From Hermodice carunculata (taxonomy: Eukaryota > Annelida > Polychaeta > Eunicida > Amphinomidae): 64,000 bases of DNA. Each line of letters begins with the position of its first letter. Positions within the stretch are counted from its first letter, which is position 1. Position numbers and translations under genes: made by a program. Where the stretch lies: the NCBI GenBank assembly GCA_964020975.1, contig OZ026625.1, forward strand, positions 9,874,742-9,938,741, written 5' to 3'. The notes under the pieces were generated by a model. That model was not told where the DNA came from and made no database searches. It saw only the letters and a program-made list of their open reading frames with translations. Of the stretch, positions 1 through 11,480 are shown piece after piece.

Positions 1-592
1 AACAAAAATCTTACACGTAATATTTTGAATCAGCACTGGCCTGTCTGGTACACTGGTGACGGTAGATTTAAGAATGACAAGACATCCCAGTTTCAAGAAC
101 TATTGTTACGGTACTGACACGCAATATTTTTCTCTAAAACAGCATTGATGAACTCATCATTTTTCCAAACATTTTAGAAGTTACACTTTCTTTACCTGTT
201 TAATTCTGGCGTCCGGAACATTCACACACTTTACAGTCTGATGAGCTTACCTGTGATGTTCCTTTTACTGTCACTATTGTAAATACACAACATTCAAATG
301 ACAAATACTTCAAAACAAAAATCATTTATCATCCAAAAACCATTACTCAGGATGTAAAATCAATTTATGAAGTTGATATTAAAATTGTTCTAACTTTCTT
401 ACTGCTACAACCACATTAAACTTGCCTCGAAGGAAAGATTTCAAATGTTCCTACATTTTAAGACAAACATTGAAATTGTGGAACGACACATTTTGTCATA
501 TGTAAACTGCTGACGTATTTTTTTAAAATTCAGTCTCATAATTGTGTTTTTATATTTAAGTAATATGGTTTGTCTTTTCCTGAACTGCATAT
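1..592. other. No gene recognised (left edge)
   Basis: AT-rich sequence without a convincing open frame, splice-bounded exon or clear terminal repeat. It leads into the 360-bp tandem array that starts near 593. Confidence 0.4.
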
Positions 593-1975
593 ATATTTTA
601 ACTTATCACATCAACATTACTCCCGATGAAGTGACAAAGTCTCTTGCTGTAGGCTGAGGAAGTTCCTTGACACCAAGAACCAGCAAGTTCAAAACTCACA
701 CACACAAACTACAGCCTGCAAGTTGCAACACAATAGCAATTTATGAACTGGAAGGAAATTATCCGTTGCTTTTGTGTTCAACTTCAGGCCTATATTTTGT
801 GAGGAATTGCAGAGTTGTCCTTACTACCTCCTAGGTGTTACTTCTCCCAGGTACAAAAAGCCACCTGGTCACCATAAAGTTATACTAAACGCATATTGGC
901 CTATGATGATTCCTCGTGTGCGTGTCGGTTGAACCTATAGTATTCATTAGCCAAATATTAAATAGATTTTAACTCACAGTGTCAACGTTATATGAAATGA
1001 ACAAGTTTCTTGCTGTAGGCTGGAAAAGCTCCTTGACACCAAGGACTAGTAAGTTCAAAACTCTCACACACAAACTATAGCCTGCAACACAAAAGCAATT
1101 TGTTATGAACTGGAATGAAATGATCCGTTGCTTTTTGGTTTAGGCCTATATTTGTGAGGAATTGCAGAGTTGTCCTCACTACCTCCTAGGTGTTACTTCT
1201 CCCTGATACAAAAAGCCACCTGGTCACCATAAAGTTATACGAAATGCACAGTAGCCTATGATGATTCCTCGTGTGCTTATCAGTTGAGCCTATAGTATTC
1301 ATTATCCAAATCTTAAAGATTTTAACTTACTGCATTAACATTATTCCGGACGAAATGAACAAGTTTCTTGATGTAGGCTGGGAAAGCTCCTTGACACCAA
1401 GAACTAGCAAGTTCAAAACTCACACACACAAACTATAGCCTGCAACACAAAAGCAATTTATGAACTAAAATGAAATGATCGTAGCTTTTGGGTTTAGGCC
1501 TATATTTTGTGAGGAATTGCAGAGTTGTCCTTACTACCTCCTATGTGTTACTTCTCCCAGGTACACAAAGCCACCTGGTCACCATAAAGTTATACGAAAC
1601 GCATGTTGTAGCCTGTTGATCCCTTGTGTATCGGTTGAACAAATAGTATCCATTATCCATATCTGGAATAGATTTTAGCTTACTGTATTAAAATTATTCC
1701 CAATGAAATGAACAAGTTTCTTGATGTAGGCTGGGAAAGCTCCTTGACACCAAAAACTAGTAAGTTCAAATTTAACTCACACACACAAACTATAGCCTGC
1801 AACACAAAAGCAATTTACGAACTAAAATTAAATGATCTGTTGCTTTTGGTTTAGGCCTATATTTTGTGAGGAATTGCAAAGTTGTCCTTACTACCTCCTA
1901 TGTGTTACTTCTCCCAGGTACACAAAGCCACCTGGTCATCATGAAGTTATATGAAACTCATACTGTAGCCCATGA
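593..1975 (+). repeat. Four-copy tandem repeat, unit about 353-366 bp
   Basis: The anchor CTTG(C/A)TGTAGGCTG occurs at 643, 1009, 1367 and 1720, giving spacings of 366, 358 and 353 bp. A second anchor, GAGGAATTGCA(G/A)AGTTGTCC, recurs once per unit near 801, 1157, 1512 and 1868. Copies differ by scattered substitutions and small indels, so the array is not recent. The last unit diverges after about 1975. The short open frames across it repeat the same peptide-like text and are not taken as genes. Confidence 0.85.
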
Positions 1976-2220
1976 AAAACATGGTTTGGGATATCTATTG
2001 TCAGTGGCCTGTCATCCCCCAAACTGTAGAATACTTCCGTATACATTGCCTCCTAATTTGAACACTCAAAGGGCCAGATGCCTGTACACGCAATTAGTGG
2101 ACATGCGTTATCATTTCTGCTTTTCTGTATCTACACTCCAAAAATAACGGTTTCTGTTATTATTCCTGTTCACGCGTGCAGAATTATTTTTCAACCAGAG
2201 TCATGTCCGGGGCCATGAAT

Positions 2221-2475
2221 GTCTCGCCAGCGTAATTCAAGCCACTCCGAAGTTTTTTGTTGACGGACGGAAGTCTCTACTATGATACACTTGTGTAGAA
2301 AAACATGACCCATATTCATAAATATCAAACCCAACAATGACAACAAAGAGATTCCAGAGTTACCAAAGCATCAATATTCATCTTCCAATACCAATGTGAA
2401 GAAACAAATTTCACGAACGGACGGACGGACGGAAAGTGACTGCTTAGTCTCGCCAGCAGCTTATGCTGGCGAGAC
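2221..2475. mobile_element. MITE-like repeat with GTCTCGCCAGC terminal inverted repeats
   Basis: The segment opens with GTCTCGCCAGC and closes with its complement GCTGGCGAGAC. Just inside the right end is a second GTCTCGCCAGCA, so the last 30 bases can fold into a hairpin. A (GGAC)n run lies just before this end. No transposase and no clear target-site duplication were seen. The superfamily is unknown. Confidence 0.6.
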
Positions 2476-2479
2476 AAAA

Positions 2480-3640
2480 ATACCTTAATGCACTCTTCTA
2501 CATGCTATTGCCAGTATTGGATAGATAGATTCAAACAGAAGAAAATTAATCTGAATTTCCAAAGCATGTCACAAAATTGCAGTCATGAATTGTGTCTCGA
2601 CAATAGTCGGACTTTCACTGTGTAAGATTTAGAATTTAAAAAAAAACGGGAATATACAATTTATTTGAAAGATTCATGTCAGACCAAGTTGATAGTTTTA
2701 CAAAGGAAAAGTTTAATCAGATTAATTTACAGTGGACCGAAAAATGATGGTCTACTTTATAATTGTCACAACACCTTCATTTGCACTTCTGCAAAGAGCA
2801 AAGGTAAAACCCATGGTGGATTGAAACATGCGTTTAATATGGCTTAACAAAGTCTCTTCATTGATCATCTCAGCGAGCGTGTGATCCATCTCAGAGGTCA
2901 AGGTCATTCATATGAAAAAATCAACATACCGGTAGCACTAATGGAGCACAATATCATTTGCAATATCAAAATTCCGAGCTCAAGTAGTTCTGGAGTTCAG
3001 AATCTAACTTAATTTAAACATGGGACTACATGAAGTAAGAAACCACGAGACTTTGGAAATTATGTCGATGTTATCTGTATGAAGAAGGAGTGTACACTGG
3101 GCTCTAACATGTCTCTGCAATTTTCAAGCAATTAGTGGGATGGGTATCACTATCAGAGGCGCACTTCTTTTGGATTTTTTTCCTACAAAAATGATTATAC
3201 CAAAATCGGCGGACGTGACATGTTGAATGGACTGGATAAGGGAGCTACAGCCTACAGGGTAAGGGGTCTAGCATCTTGGTCAATAGCTGCTATATCTTAC
3301 TTATTCATGGCCTGATCACACTTGGCTGGCTAAGTTCCCTAACTGGCGGGAATATCAAATTTGCTGAAATTTTGACCAATTTGCGCTGTTTGTCCCGCAT
3401 TGACACTGAGTCTTTTCTCATATATGCTTTGTTAAATACGTGCTGCCCATGATGTTCTCACTTAAAATGTCCCTGAAATGGCACTTTGGATGTTGGCATC
3501 TCTCAATAAGAAAAGAAAACAAACTAGAAGAATTGCTTCAAAGCAAATCTGTCTGTGTGCCTTCAAAAGTTGTAAATATTAAATGCTACAACTTTTATCC
3601 TTTGGTACTTCACATCACATTAAGCTTATGGTTGGATGCA
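2480..3640. other. No gene recognised
   Basis: Unique-looking AT-rich DNA with only short open frames, none with recognisable domain content or paired splice sites. Confidence 0.35.
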
Positions 3641-4200
3641 AATTTCAAAGTCCAAATGACCTTGACCTGTGACCTTTCCAGGTCACATGTAAATTGCCCA
3701 GTGTTACAATACCCACAATTTAAGCCCAACATGAACCAAATCGGATGAAAACTGACCAAGTTATGACAAGATGAAACTTTCAAAGGGCAAAATGACCTTG
3801 ACCTTTCCCTTTTAAGGTTACATATTCTTATAAAAATGTGAAGTGTTGCAATACCTACAATTTGAGTCCATCATGATTAGAATTGGATGGAAATTGGCCA
3901 GGTTATGACTGGACGAAACTTCCAAAGGTCCAAATGACCTTGACCTTTGACCTTTAGAGGTCACATGTAAGTTTAAAAAATTGTGTAGTGTACAATAGCT
4001 ACAGTTTGAGGCCAACATGATCAAAATTAGATAAAAATTGACTAAGTTATGCCTAGAAGAAAGCCACCACCGAAAGTGGCCTCTGATCTTGAAATGACCT
4101 TTGACCTTGAGATAACCTCTACCTGAAGTGAACCTTGACCTCAAAAATGGCATTTTGGCTTAAAATTGTCCTTTGATCTTGACATGACCTTTACCTTGCT
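3640..4200 (+). repeat. Degenerate tandem array, unit about 135-145 bp, rich in TGACCT half-sites
   Basis: The phrase AAATGACCTTGACCT recurs near 3655, 3790 and 3934 with related text to about 4200. Two perfect direct repeats of TGACCT with one-base spacing (TGACCTTTGACCT) are at 3941-3953 and 4095-4107. That is the complement of the DR1 element bound by RXR, PPAR and HNF4-type receptors. Whether it is bound is unknown, because the motif is part of the repeat unit. Confidence 0.7.
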
Positions 4201-4254
4201 ATGATCGAACTCCTATACACTCGGAACCATATAGTAGACAAGATATTGAAGATT

Positions 4255-4407
4255 TAAAAACTTTAATTAGCCCTCATTTGCATAATTTTGAAAAGCTTGA
4301 CTTCTCATTATAAAAAGGCCAGACTTCATACATAGAAGTATAATTGTGCCAAGTTTGGAGTTTCTACGTGTAATACTTTTCAAATGAAATGTCGGACAAA
4401 TTTGCCT

Positions 4408-4498
<91 letters not shown>

Positions 4499-4546
4499 AA
4501 AAGAATTCCTAGAAAAACAGTATGTCTGTGTTGGCACACAGACATA
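4255..4546 (-). mobile_element. Inverted, truncated copy of the hairpin-head repeat family
   Basis: Read on the minus strand it starts with a hairpin (TATGTCTGTG...CACAGACATA, 4521-4546), then a (CTTT)n run (4408-4503), then text matching the family head seen at 14.2 kb (AAATTTGTCCGACA, AACTCCAAACTTGGCA). It is the only clear copy in this orientation and lies 8 kb from the main cluster. The 130-bp core and the tail are absent. Confidence 0.7.
4408..4503. repeat. (GAAA)n microsatellite
   Basis: Near-perfect GAAA tetranucleotide run of about 95 bp inside the inverted head element. It creates spurious long open frames. Confidence 0.95.
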
Positions 4547-4559
4547 AAGATGCACCCCA

Positions 4560-5265
4560 AAACTCGGAATATTTTGCAACGTGATATCTCTTGAATATTT
4601 AAATATAGTCACTGGTATAATAAAGTGCGTTGGTTAGGAAATATAATGGTGATGACACACATAAAAAATACTCTCCTCAATGTCAAACCTCCCATCCCAA
4701 CTTTCCGCAGGGTGCCCACCAGCTCCGTCTCCCTCACCCTCGCTGGCTGTCAGCGTGGCGCGGTCGAGTGTCCCATTTCAGACAAACAGGTGCTAGGTGA
4801 TTTTCCACTTTCAAAACGTACTCCGATCTTCTGTCATAACTTTTCCTGCAAAAATGAAATATTTATACAATTACGTTCATGTTGTGTACATTACCATGAA
4901 AACTTCATTAAAACTTGTGCAATACAAAATGAACAACGCATGCATGTGCCCACACAAGCCGAATCCACTGACACTGACAGGTCTGTGCTGTTCCGTCTTC
5001 GTGGCGTTTGCTTTGAAAAAACCACGACGGGCACTAGCTGGCCGCACGTGCGGCACAAAGCAAAGTTTAATAAAAGAAAGCTGCTGTTCACCAATTACAC
5101 GTGAGATGATCTCGAGCGTTTGTTTTGTCTAGAATGTAGCACCTGGCAAATTGCCCTAGTTTCCCCTTTCGCAGGAATGTTGATCGAGAAGCTTCACCTA
5201 CTGGGAAACGGTGCCTCACTGCCTCAGTGATAGACCCGAGATCAGCACAGGGAAGACGAGGATGA
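4560..5265. other. Gene-poor interval with a locally GC-richer stretch
   Basis: About 4690-5260 is richer in G+C than its surroundings and keeps open frames of 111-159 codons, but they show no domain, no codon signature and no flanking splice sites. It could be an unrecognised promoter or first exon. Confidence 0.25.
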
Positions 5266-6165
5266 CCGTTTACGCCCTGTAGTCCAGCGGATAAGCTAAA
5301 CTATTGTTCAAATTGTGATAAAAGCATCAAATTTGGCCAGTTTGCACTTTTGGACATGGGAATTAATACAAAACCGAGACCCCAGCTGGGTCTTGCCCAC
5401 CAAGTCCTATATTTTGAATTCAATATGGCTGCCATAATCAGACATATTTTTTCCTAAGTGATATGGTAATATATTGTTCAACTTGTGATAACTTGTGATA
5501 AAAACATCAAATTTGGCCAGGTTGTCCTTATTTACATGGGAATTAATACTAAACCAAGAACCAAGGTGGGTCGCACCCACAAGCTCTTATATTTTGAATT
5601 CAAAATGGCTGCCATTACCGGAATCATTTTTTCTTAAGGGAAAGGGTAAGATATTGTTATACCTGTGATTAAAAACATCAAAATTGACCAGTTTGTCCTT
5701 TTTGACTTGGAAATTGAAATAAAATCAACATCCTGGCTGCGTCACACTCAAAAGTTGGAACATTTAAAATTCAAAATGGCCGCCCTAACCGGAAGTAGTT
5801 TATATTAAGGGATGTGTATGATATTGATCAACTCGTGATGAAAGCATCAAACTGGGTCAGTTTGTACTTTTTGACATATGGATTAAAGCAAGACTAAGAC
5901 CATAGCTGGGTTGCACCCACAAGTTTTAATATTTGGAATTCAAACTAGTCACCATAAGCAAAACTAGTTTTTCCTTGGGGATACTGGTAAAGTACGGTAT
6001 TGTTGTATTTGCAATAAAACTTCAAATTTGGCTAATTTGTACCATTAGATATGGCCATTCATGTAAATTTAAAACTAGCTGAGCCAAGTCCATCAGCTTC
6101 AATATTTGGAATTCAATATGGCTGCTACAGCTGGAATTATCTTTTTTTTAGCAGCTAGGTAATCA
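5265..6165 (+). repeat. Tandem array, five degenerate units of about 170-180 bp
   Basis: Each unit has the order: CATCAAATTTGGCCAG, a run near GACATGGGAATTAATA, then GAATTCAAAATGGCTGCC. The last anchor falls near 5420, 5600, 5771, 5941 and 6115. The array starts with GTAGTCCAGCGGATAAGC at about 5279. The same start, inverted, is at 9953-9970 on the other side of the CXC-tail coding element. Confidence 0.75.
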
Positions 6166-6411
6166 TCCACTAGTAAGAAAAATCATCAGCTAGGAACACC
6201 AAAACTCTGTTTACAAACAAAAAACAAAAACAAACAAAAAACAAAAACAAAAATGCCCAAGTGTAAAGCACTTCAACAAACCAATGAATTTCTAAAATTG
6301 AAATAATTTTGTAAGGTCTTTTAAATTCAATGTCCTGTTTGCCACAGTGAGGTAATTGTATACACTAACAAAATACCAACTATTGTGGAAAAAAGTTATG
6401 TAGCATCTGAT

Positions 6412-7060
6412 TTAATCCCTGTGGCAATTCCCCCCACAAAAAGAAAGACCTGTGCATGGCAGGGAAGCTCTGTGACATTTACATGGTCCTCGACATGCTT
6501 TCTTGCAACCACAATGTATAAGTTCATGACATGCCTTAGATGCCTCTGGTAGCATGCCCCACAAAGGATTCCAACCATCAGAAGAGTTCTCCCAACCCCA
6601 GGCACCTGGGCTGGGAAGTTCCTGAAGTGGCATGAGTGACTGTCTCCATATGTAGCCAGCCTGGTAGATAGCTCTTTTGACATGTTCCACAAGAGCTGCC
6701 TGGGTAGGAGGAATGTTGTCAATTGTTTTCGTTCCCTGGGCAAAAAGAGCTTGCCGTGCTTCATTGACCTTTGTCAAAGGACTTGTTCTGCTGTACATCA
6801 ACACAATGTATCTTTCTATCAACTGAAAAGTTTCATCATGTATGGCGGTTGGTCCAGATGACAGTGCCAGTGCAGTTTGTTTGCCCCTTCCACAAAACGC
6901 TGATACGGTATCACAGCCTGTGACAGAGTGGAAGAAAGGTAGGGCTTCACACTTATCTGAACCAAGTGCAGTAGCAATTGTGTGGACTGGAATGTATCTC
7001 AAATGTTTTCCAACCCCAAAGGCCACGCACAACTCAAACAGTTCAAGCTTTATTTAAAAA
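6412..7060 (-). pseudogene. CXC-tail family, C-terminal block
   Basis: Open frame ending in the Cys-rich cluster. It contains FHSVTGCDTVSAFCGRGK, a hydrophobic IERYIVLMYSRTS segment, PPTQAALVEHVKRAIYQ and PEASKACHELIHCGCKK. The cluster has the spacing C-x-C-x3-C-x3-C-x-C, then C-x5-C-x3-C, as in CXC-type zinc-binding tails. It is the best-preserved diagnostic part of the element. Confidence 0.75.
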
Positions 7061-7086
7061 AAAAAGCAATTGCCAGCACCAAGACA

Positions 7087-8025
7087 TCAGAGTCCACTGT
7101 TCGTATCATAGCTTTTGAGTACCCTTGTTGACTTCCATGTGCAGCATGGAGAATAAGCCTTCTTCGTGGTTGCAGGGAGCAATATTTTCTTGTTGATGGG
7201 TTGGGAGCTAAGAACATCATCCTTAAAGGTACTGATCACCATCACACCTTGAAGATGGGAAGTACATTCTGCTAAAAATTGGAATAACTCGGATTTGTTG
7301 TCATCTGATCGCAGAAAGCTTTTCCAGTTTCCTGGAATGATGGCACTTGCACAGACACGGTGCCGAATACCTTGACCTCGGATTTCCCTTGTGTGCTGCT
7401 TTAGGCTATTGGGAATGTATCTGTCCCAAACAATATCAAGTCTCCTAACACTTTTGGCTTGGTTCTCTACATAGGGCAGGAAAACTTGCATTGCATAATC
7501 TTGAAATGTCTTGCATTTTCCAGGTTGAAGCATATTCACTATTACAGCACCATCCAATATTTTCATATCTACTTCTGGAGCATTTGTACACGTGCCCATT
7601 TCAAGACAACTCAAAATCTCGGATTTTTTGGCAACTCTTAGTTTTCCCTTTGAGGACAAAGCAGGTGGACAATTTTGATTTTCATGTTTGAAGAACTCTT
7701 CAAGATTCCCATCTCTGGCCTGACATCCAATATATAACCTTGCAAAGAGGTTGCAGTCATTTTTTAAGGATGCTACATGTGTTTTCAATTTGCCACGAGT
7801 TACCTTAGTGTTTCCAAATAGAGGAAGCTTGTTCTTAGGAATTGCATCACTAATTGGACATGAACAGTTTTCAAGTCTATCTGTTGTGAACTTTTTGTAC
7901 TGTGACTGACCAACTTCTTGAACCGTTTTGACAGTTGTAACTACAGACTCGTGCATAATTTCCTTGGTATCAAGAAATAGAAGCTCAGCACTATCTTCAG
8001 TGAAAGGATTGTCCATTTTTTCCAT
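7087..8025 (-). pseudogene. CXC-tail family, central block
   Basis: A 312-codon frame covering the family centre: CPISDAIPKNKLPLFG, IVNMLQPGKCKTFQDYA, LDIVWDRYIPNSLK and IPGNWKSFLRSDDNK. The next family block, with DSDVLVL, is recognisable immediately downstream at about 7080-7130. No catalytic activity is assigned. Confidence 0.7.
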
Positions 8026-8039
8026 TACAGATACCAGGG

Positions 8040-9390
8040 TTATAAAACATCTTTGGCAAAAGTATTTTGAACATGCAAAACTTGATCATGGTGGCGTGTA
8101 TTTCCTGACACACCAGAGCTGAGACCAGCTTCAAATTCTGTCACTGCTCTAGCAACCTCAGGTCCAGCTACCATCCAGCGTCGGAGGGCTGCTGGGCTTT
8201 CAGTCAGGCCAACAGCTCCCCCTTCATCCTTGATAATTGCATTTTCCTGTTCATGGTTTTGGTCCAATGCAATCAAGGAAAAGACATGCTGAGTTTTTTT
8301 AACTACGAATTTTCCAGCCTGGAACTCGGCAAATACTGTTGAGTGTTTATCCTTCAAAGTAACCATGTCTCGGATATGGACAGGTAGCCATCTTGCATAG
8401 TGACTGTGGTCTAATGCAAACATCCAGGGTACTAATTGACCAAGAACTTAGATATACGGAGGAAAATTGTCCTCTCTTAATGACCTGATAAATTCCATAA
8501 CAGTACGTTCCAGTTCCAAAGCCATAGACCAGAATTTGAACTGAGGGTGATTCTTAGATTGTTCATTGGTCCAAGATGTGAAGTCAAGCGGGTCACTTTT
8601 GCTGTCCACATATATCTTGTAAGCATTTTTCTGGAGGACATACAGTGCACAAGCACTGACCTGATGGGCATAACGTGAACGGGTCACATGAGATACTTTG
8701 AGGAGGGCATCAGCTTTCCCTGAAGTTGTAACATCTGCTTGGACTTAAGCATTGACCCATCCACTGTTCCCAAGCCACTGGCCAAGCAACCTGAGAACTG
8801 CCATCTCTATGTGCAGACCTCCAAGCATCAACACATATTTGTCCTCCCCAAAGACATCTGGCTTGTTCCACTGAATTTGCCTTCCAAGCACAAATAGGGG
8901 TTGATCCATAGACAAGACAGGAGTTTGATATGGATTAATGTGTTGCACTACTTCTCTCACAACCCTCATGAAGTGGAATATCATTGCCGGGGTATGGGCA
9001 ACATCAGGGAATAGAGGGAGCAAGGCAGTTACTGCTACAGGTCGAGGATCTGTTGTCTGTATGGATGCATGGTAAGCAGAGACCAGGAAATATAGTCCTT
9101 GTGTTCCAGTGTTTCCTTCTTAGGCTGCTCTTCAACTTTTTGCAGCCATTCATACTCAGGTTTTATACCGTCCACAATCAAGTTTGATGGAGGCGTTGTT
9201 GGCCCATGTACATGTGGTGCATACTGGTCACTGGTATGGATTTCAACAGGATGGATTTCTGTGTATGATTGTGGGAGCTGTGAAATGGACTTCTGCTTAG
9301 GAATATCAGGATCAATCACCATGAAACCTCTGCTAGTGCCGAGACAGTTTTCACTTGGATGCTGAGTAACAGAAATTGCTGTTCCATGAA
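8040..9390 (-). pseudogene. CXC-tail family, N-terminal blocks
   Basis: Separate frames give, in family order: the PDIPKQK opening, HTPAMIFHFMRVV, the LGGLHIEMA segment, RYAHQVSACALYVLQK, FWSMALELERTVMEF, and the very characteristic DHSHYARWLPVHIRDM followed by GGAVGLTESPAALRRWM. The order and relative spacing agree with complete family members as I remember them. The extreme N-terminus is replaced by microsatellite sequence near 9.4 kb. Confidence 0.7.
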
Positions 9391-9418
9391 ATGAGTCTGA
9401 TTTACATGTATATGTATA

Positions 9419-9420
9419 TA

Positions 9421-9452
<32 letters not shown>

Positions 9453-9482
9453 CATATAAATGTGTGTGTTTGTGTGTGTGTG
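9419..9482. repeat. (TA)n / (TG)n microsatellite
   Basis: Interrupted TATATA tract followed by GTGTGTG tract at the N-terminal edge of the decayed coding element. Confidence 0.85.
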
Positions 9483-9769
9483 TTTCTCTGTGTCTGCACT
9501 TATGCAGGAATACCTGTGAAAAGATTGCCATCAGTGCTTTCAACACTTAACAGTACACCAAAATACTATTTTTATGTAGACATGTATGCCCATAAGGTAT
9601 TCTTATAAGCGTAACAGTTTTGGTGGATATTTAGGCAACGACTTTTAAATATTTATCCCAAAATTCAAATTGAGCACCAATGTACCATTTTTCCAATTTA
9701 TTTTTCAATATTAAAATGAATAAATCACTCTTAAGTGATGGTAAAATGACAATTAAGAAATGCTCGCCT

Positions 9770-10012
9770 GATTTTTCTACGGACATTAATTTCCTTATGG
9801 CGGCCATCTTTGATTCCCATTTTAAGCCTGTTTAAGGCAAAATTCAACTTGGGTCTCGCTTTTATATGAATTTCCATACAAAAATCTACTTATGTGCCAA
9901 TTTTGGTGCTTTTATCAAAATTTGAACAATTTTCTGGATTTTTGTGGCTTATCCGCTGGACTACTGTGTCTTGGTCCTTTTTTGCGGAAGGACAAGGACA
10001 AACGGTTTAATT
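9770..10012 (-). repeat. Inverted copy of the 5.3-kb tandem-repeat unit
   Basis: Read on the minus strand: GTAGTCCAGCGGATAAGC (rc of 9953-9970), then ATTGTTCAAATTTTGATAAA, CACCAAAATTGGC, GGAAATTCATAT, GAGACCCAAGTTG and GATGGCCGCCAT. These match the opening and first unit of the array at 5.27-5.45 kb in the same order. The two copies therefore face each other across the CXC-tail element. Confidence 0.7.
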
Positions 10013-10018
10013 TCAGGC

Positions 10019-10143
<125 letters not shown>

Positions 10144-10313
10144 CCTATCCATCATGTTAGTCTCTTTAGACCTTCAGAATTCCCACACGCAAATTTTAGC
10201 TACAAAGTACAACTCAACAATTTCACGTAACATAACGACAGCAGTAAACGACAGTTCAATATTTGGATTGATCACATTTCCGGCCATCTTGAATGGATGA
10301 TTCATGACCGTTT

Positions 10314-10520
10314 CAGTGTTGCCAACCTTTCCGGATTTCCCGGGAGACTCCCGGCATTTTATGCTGAAAATACTTGAAAAAGTGTGGATTTTTGACAATT
10401 TTGAGTCACCTCCCGGAATTTCATCAATATTTCCCTTTTATATTGCATATTAATTGATCAATCTCCCGTGATTTTACTTTTTATCTCCCGGATTTTAAGT
10501 TTGGCAGGTTGGCAACTCTG
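10314..10520. mobile_element. hAT-like MITE, 207 bp
   Basis: Left end CAGTGTTGCCAACC (10314-10327) and right end GGTTGGCAACTCTG (10507-10520) are inverted copies with one mismatch. CAGTG-type termini and the TTGCCAAC core are typical of non-autonomous hAT elements. The interior holds several further CCCGG(A/G)-centred repeats. Flanking octamers GACCGTTT and CAGTTTAT do not match, so no target duplication supports the boundaries. Confidence 0.65.
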
Positions 10521-11480
10521 CAGTTTATTGGATTGTAGTAAAAACCCCACAACGCCACAGCACTCACATTCCACTACGCCCACCCCACGACCCACACAGA
10601 TAACGTTAGAAGTTTTATCAGCAAATGAGCGAATAGCATTTGGACGTCCCGGTTTTATCAACAAACGAGCAAGGCAAAGGTCACTTGAACGTCCCGCCAT
10701 CATAATACAGAGATAACAATTTTACTTTTTACTTTCAAGGTGTCTGCATGGGTAGGCCTATTATCCTGCCAAGAATACGCTAAACAGAAGCCCAACCCAG
10801 GACACAAATTGTGTCCTAATGAATGACACATTAGTCAAGTTATTTTTTATATAACTCACAAGATACAAAGATTATCCATGCTTAAATCTGCTACAAAAGA
10901 ATAATATGGCCTCCCAGAGTCCCACTTGGCTAATAACTGAGAGGTGAATTAGGCCTTTGTCGCAAAACGAGGTACATTCTGGTTTACAATTGCTTACCGA
11001 AATTATAGCCAAATTTGTAATGTATATTCATTGTTTTCAAAACCAGCATAATTTTATATGTATTTGACCCATCCTTTTCTTCGATAATTGATTTCACAAC
11101 AGAGAGCCACACGTGCACGTGACAGCGAACCGCGGGATGGCGACGGAAGGCCACGGAACATTTAGGTGTATGATTTTTGGACAGGTAATGAGTTAAATTC
11201 CTATTAGGCTCAACATTTTCACAAGTCCCACTTGAACATTTAGTTGTCCCAGACAATAGGGCTTGCGTTAAGGCAAACCCTGTAAATTTCATACTTTTTC
11301 ATGTCCATGAATACATGCATTATGCTGCAAGTGCAATGTCTGTCCTCTTCAGCTATTGTTTCATGATAACAATAACACATGCAACAGGAATTTGCGTGTC
11401 TGCTAGCTAGGACTAGTAGGAGGCCGGAGAAGTAAAATTCCGATCAGGCCAAGCTAAAATTTCAAATTATTTGTTGAATT
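10521..11480. other. No gene recognised
   Basis: Mixed-composition DNA without an identifiable exon. The open frames of about 80-100 codons here have no domain content. Confidence 0.3.

Larger units (their letters stand above)
6412..9390 (-). pseudogene. Decayed member of a multicopy CXC-tail protein family (probable transposable-element protein)
   Basis: On the minus strand the frames keep one order of conserved blocks, N to C: GFMVIDPDIPKQKSI (about 9.3 kb), HTPAMIFHFMRVV, FGEDKYVLMLGGLHIEMA, TRSRYAHQVSACALYVLQK, ALDHSHYARWLPVHIRDM, GGAVGLTESPAALRRWMVAG, LDIVWDRYIPNSLK, IPGNWKSFLRSDDNK, FHSVTGCDTVSAFCGRGK and a Cys-rich tail (CGCKKACRGPCKC...CGGNC, about 6.42-6.5 kb). I recall this block order from proteins present in many near-identical copies in cnidarian, mollusc, echinoderm and fish genomes. 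The tail resembles tesmin/TSO1-type CXC zinc clusters. A DSDVLVL block just before the CGRGK part looks like an acidic nuclease-type motif, but that reading is tentative. The copy carries several frame interruptions and no full-length frame. Function is not known. Inverted flanking repeats suggest a mobile element. Confidence 0.75.

Noticed and set aside
4267-4612. Open frames of repeated SFFL on the minus strand
   Set aside because: They are translations of the GAAA/CTTT microsatellite in alternative frames.
4625-5132. 159- and 111-codon overlapping frames
   Set aside because: No domain, no splice context and two competing frames; local GC content explains their length.
10306-10528. 8-bp target-site duplication for the hAT-like MITE
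   Set aside because: Flanking octamers GACCGTTT and CAGTTTAT do not match.
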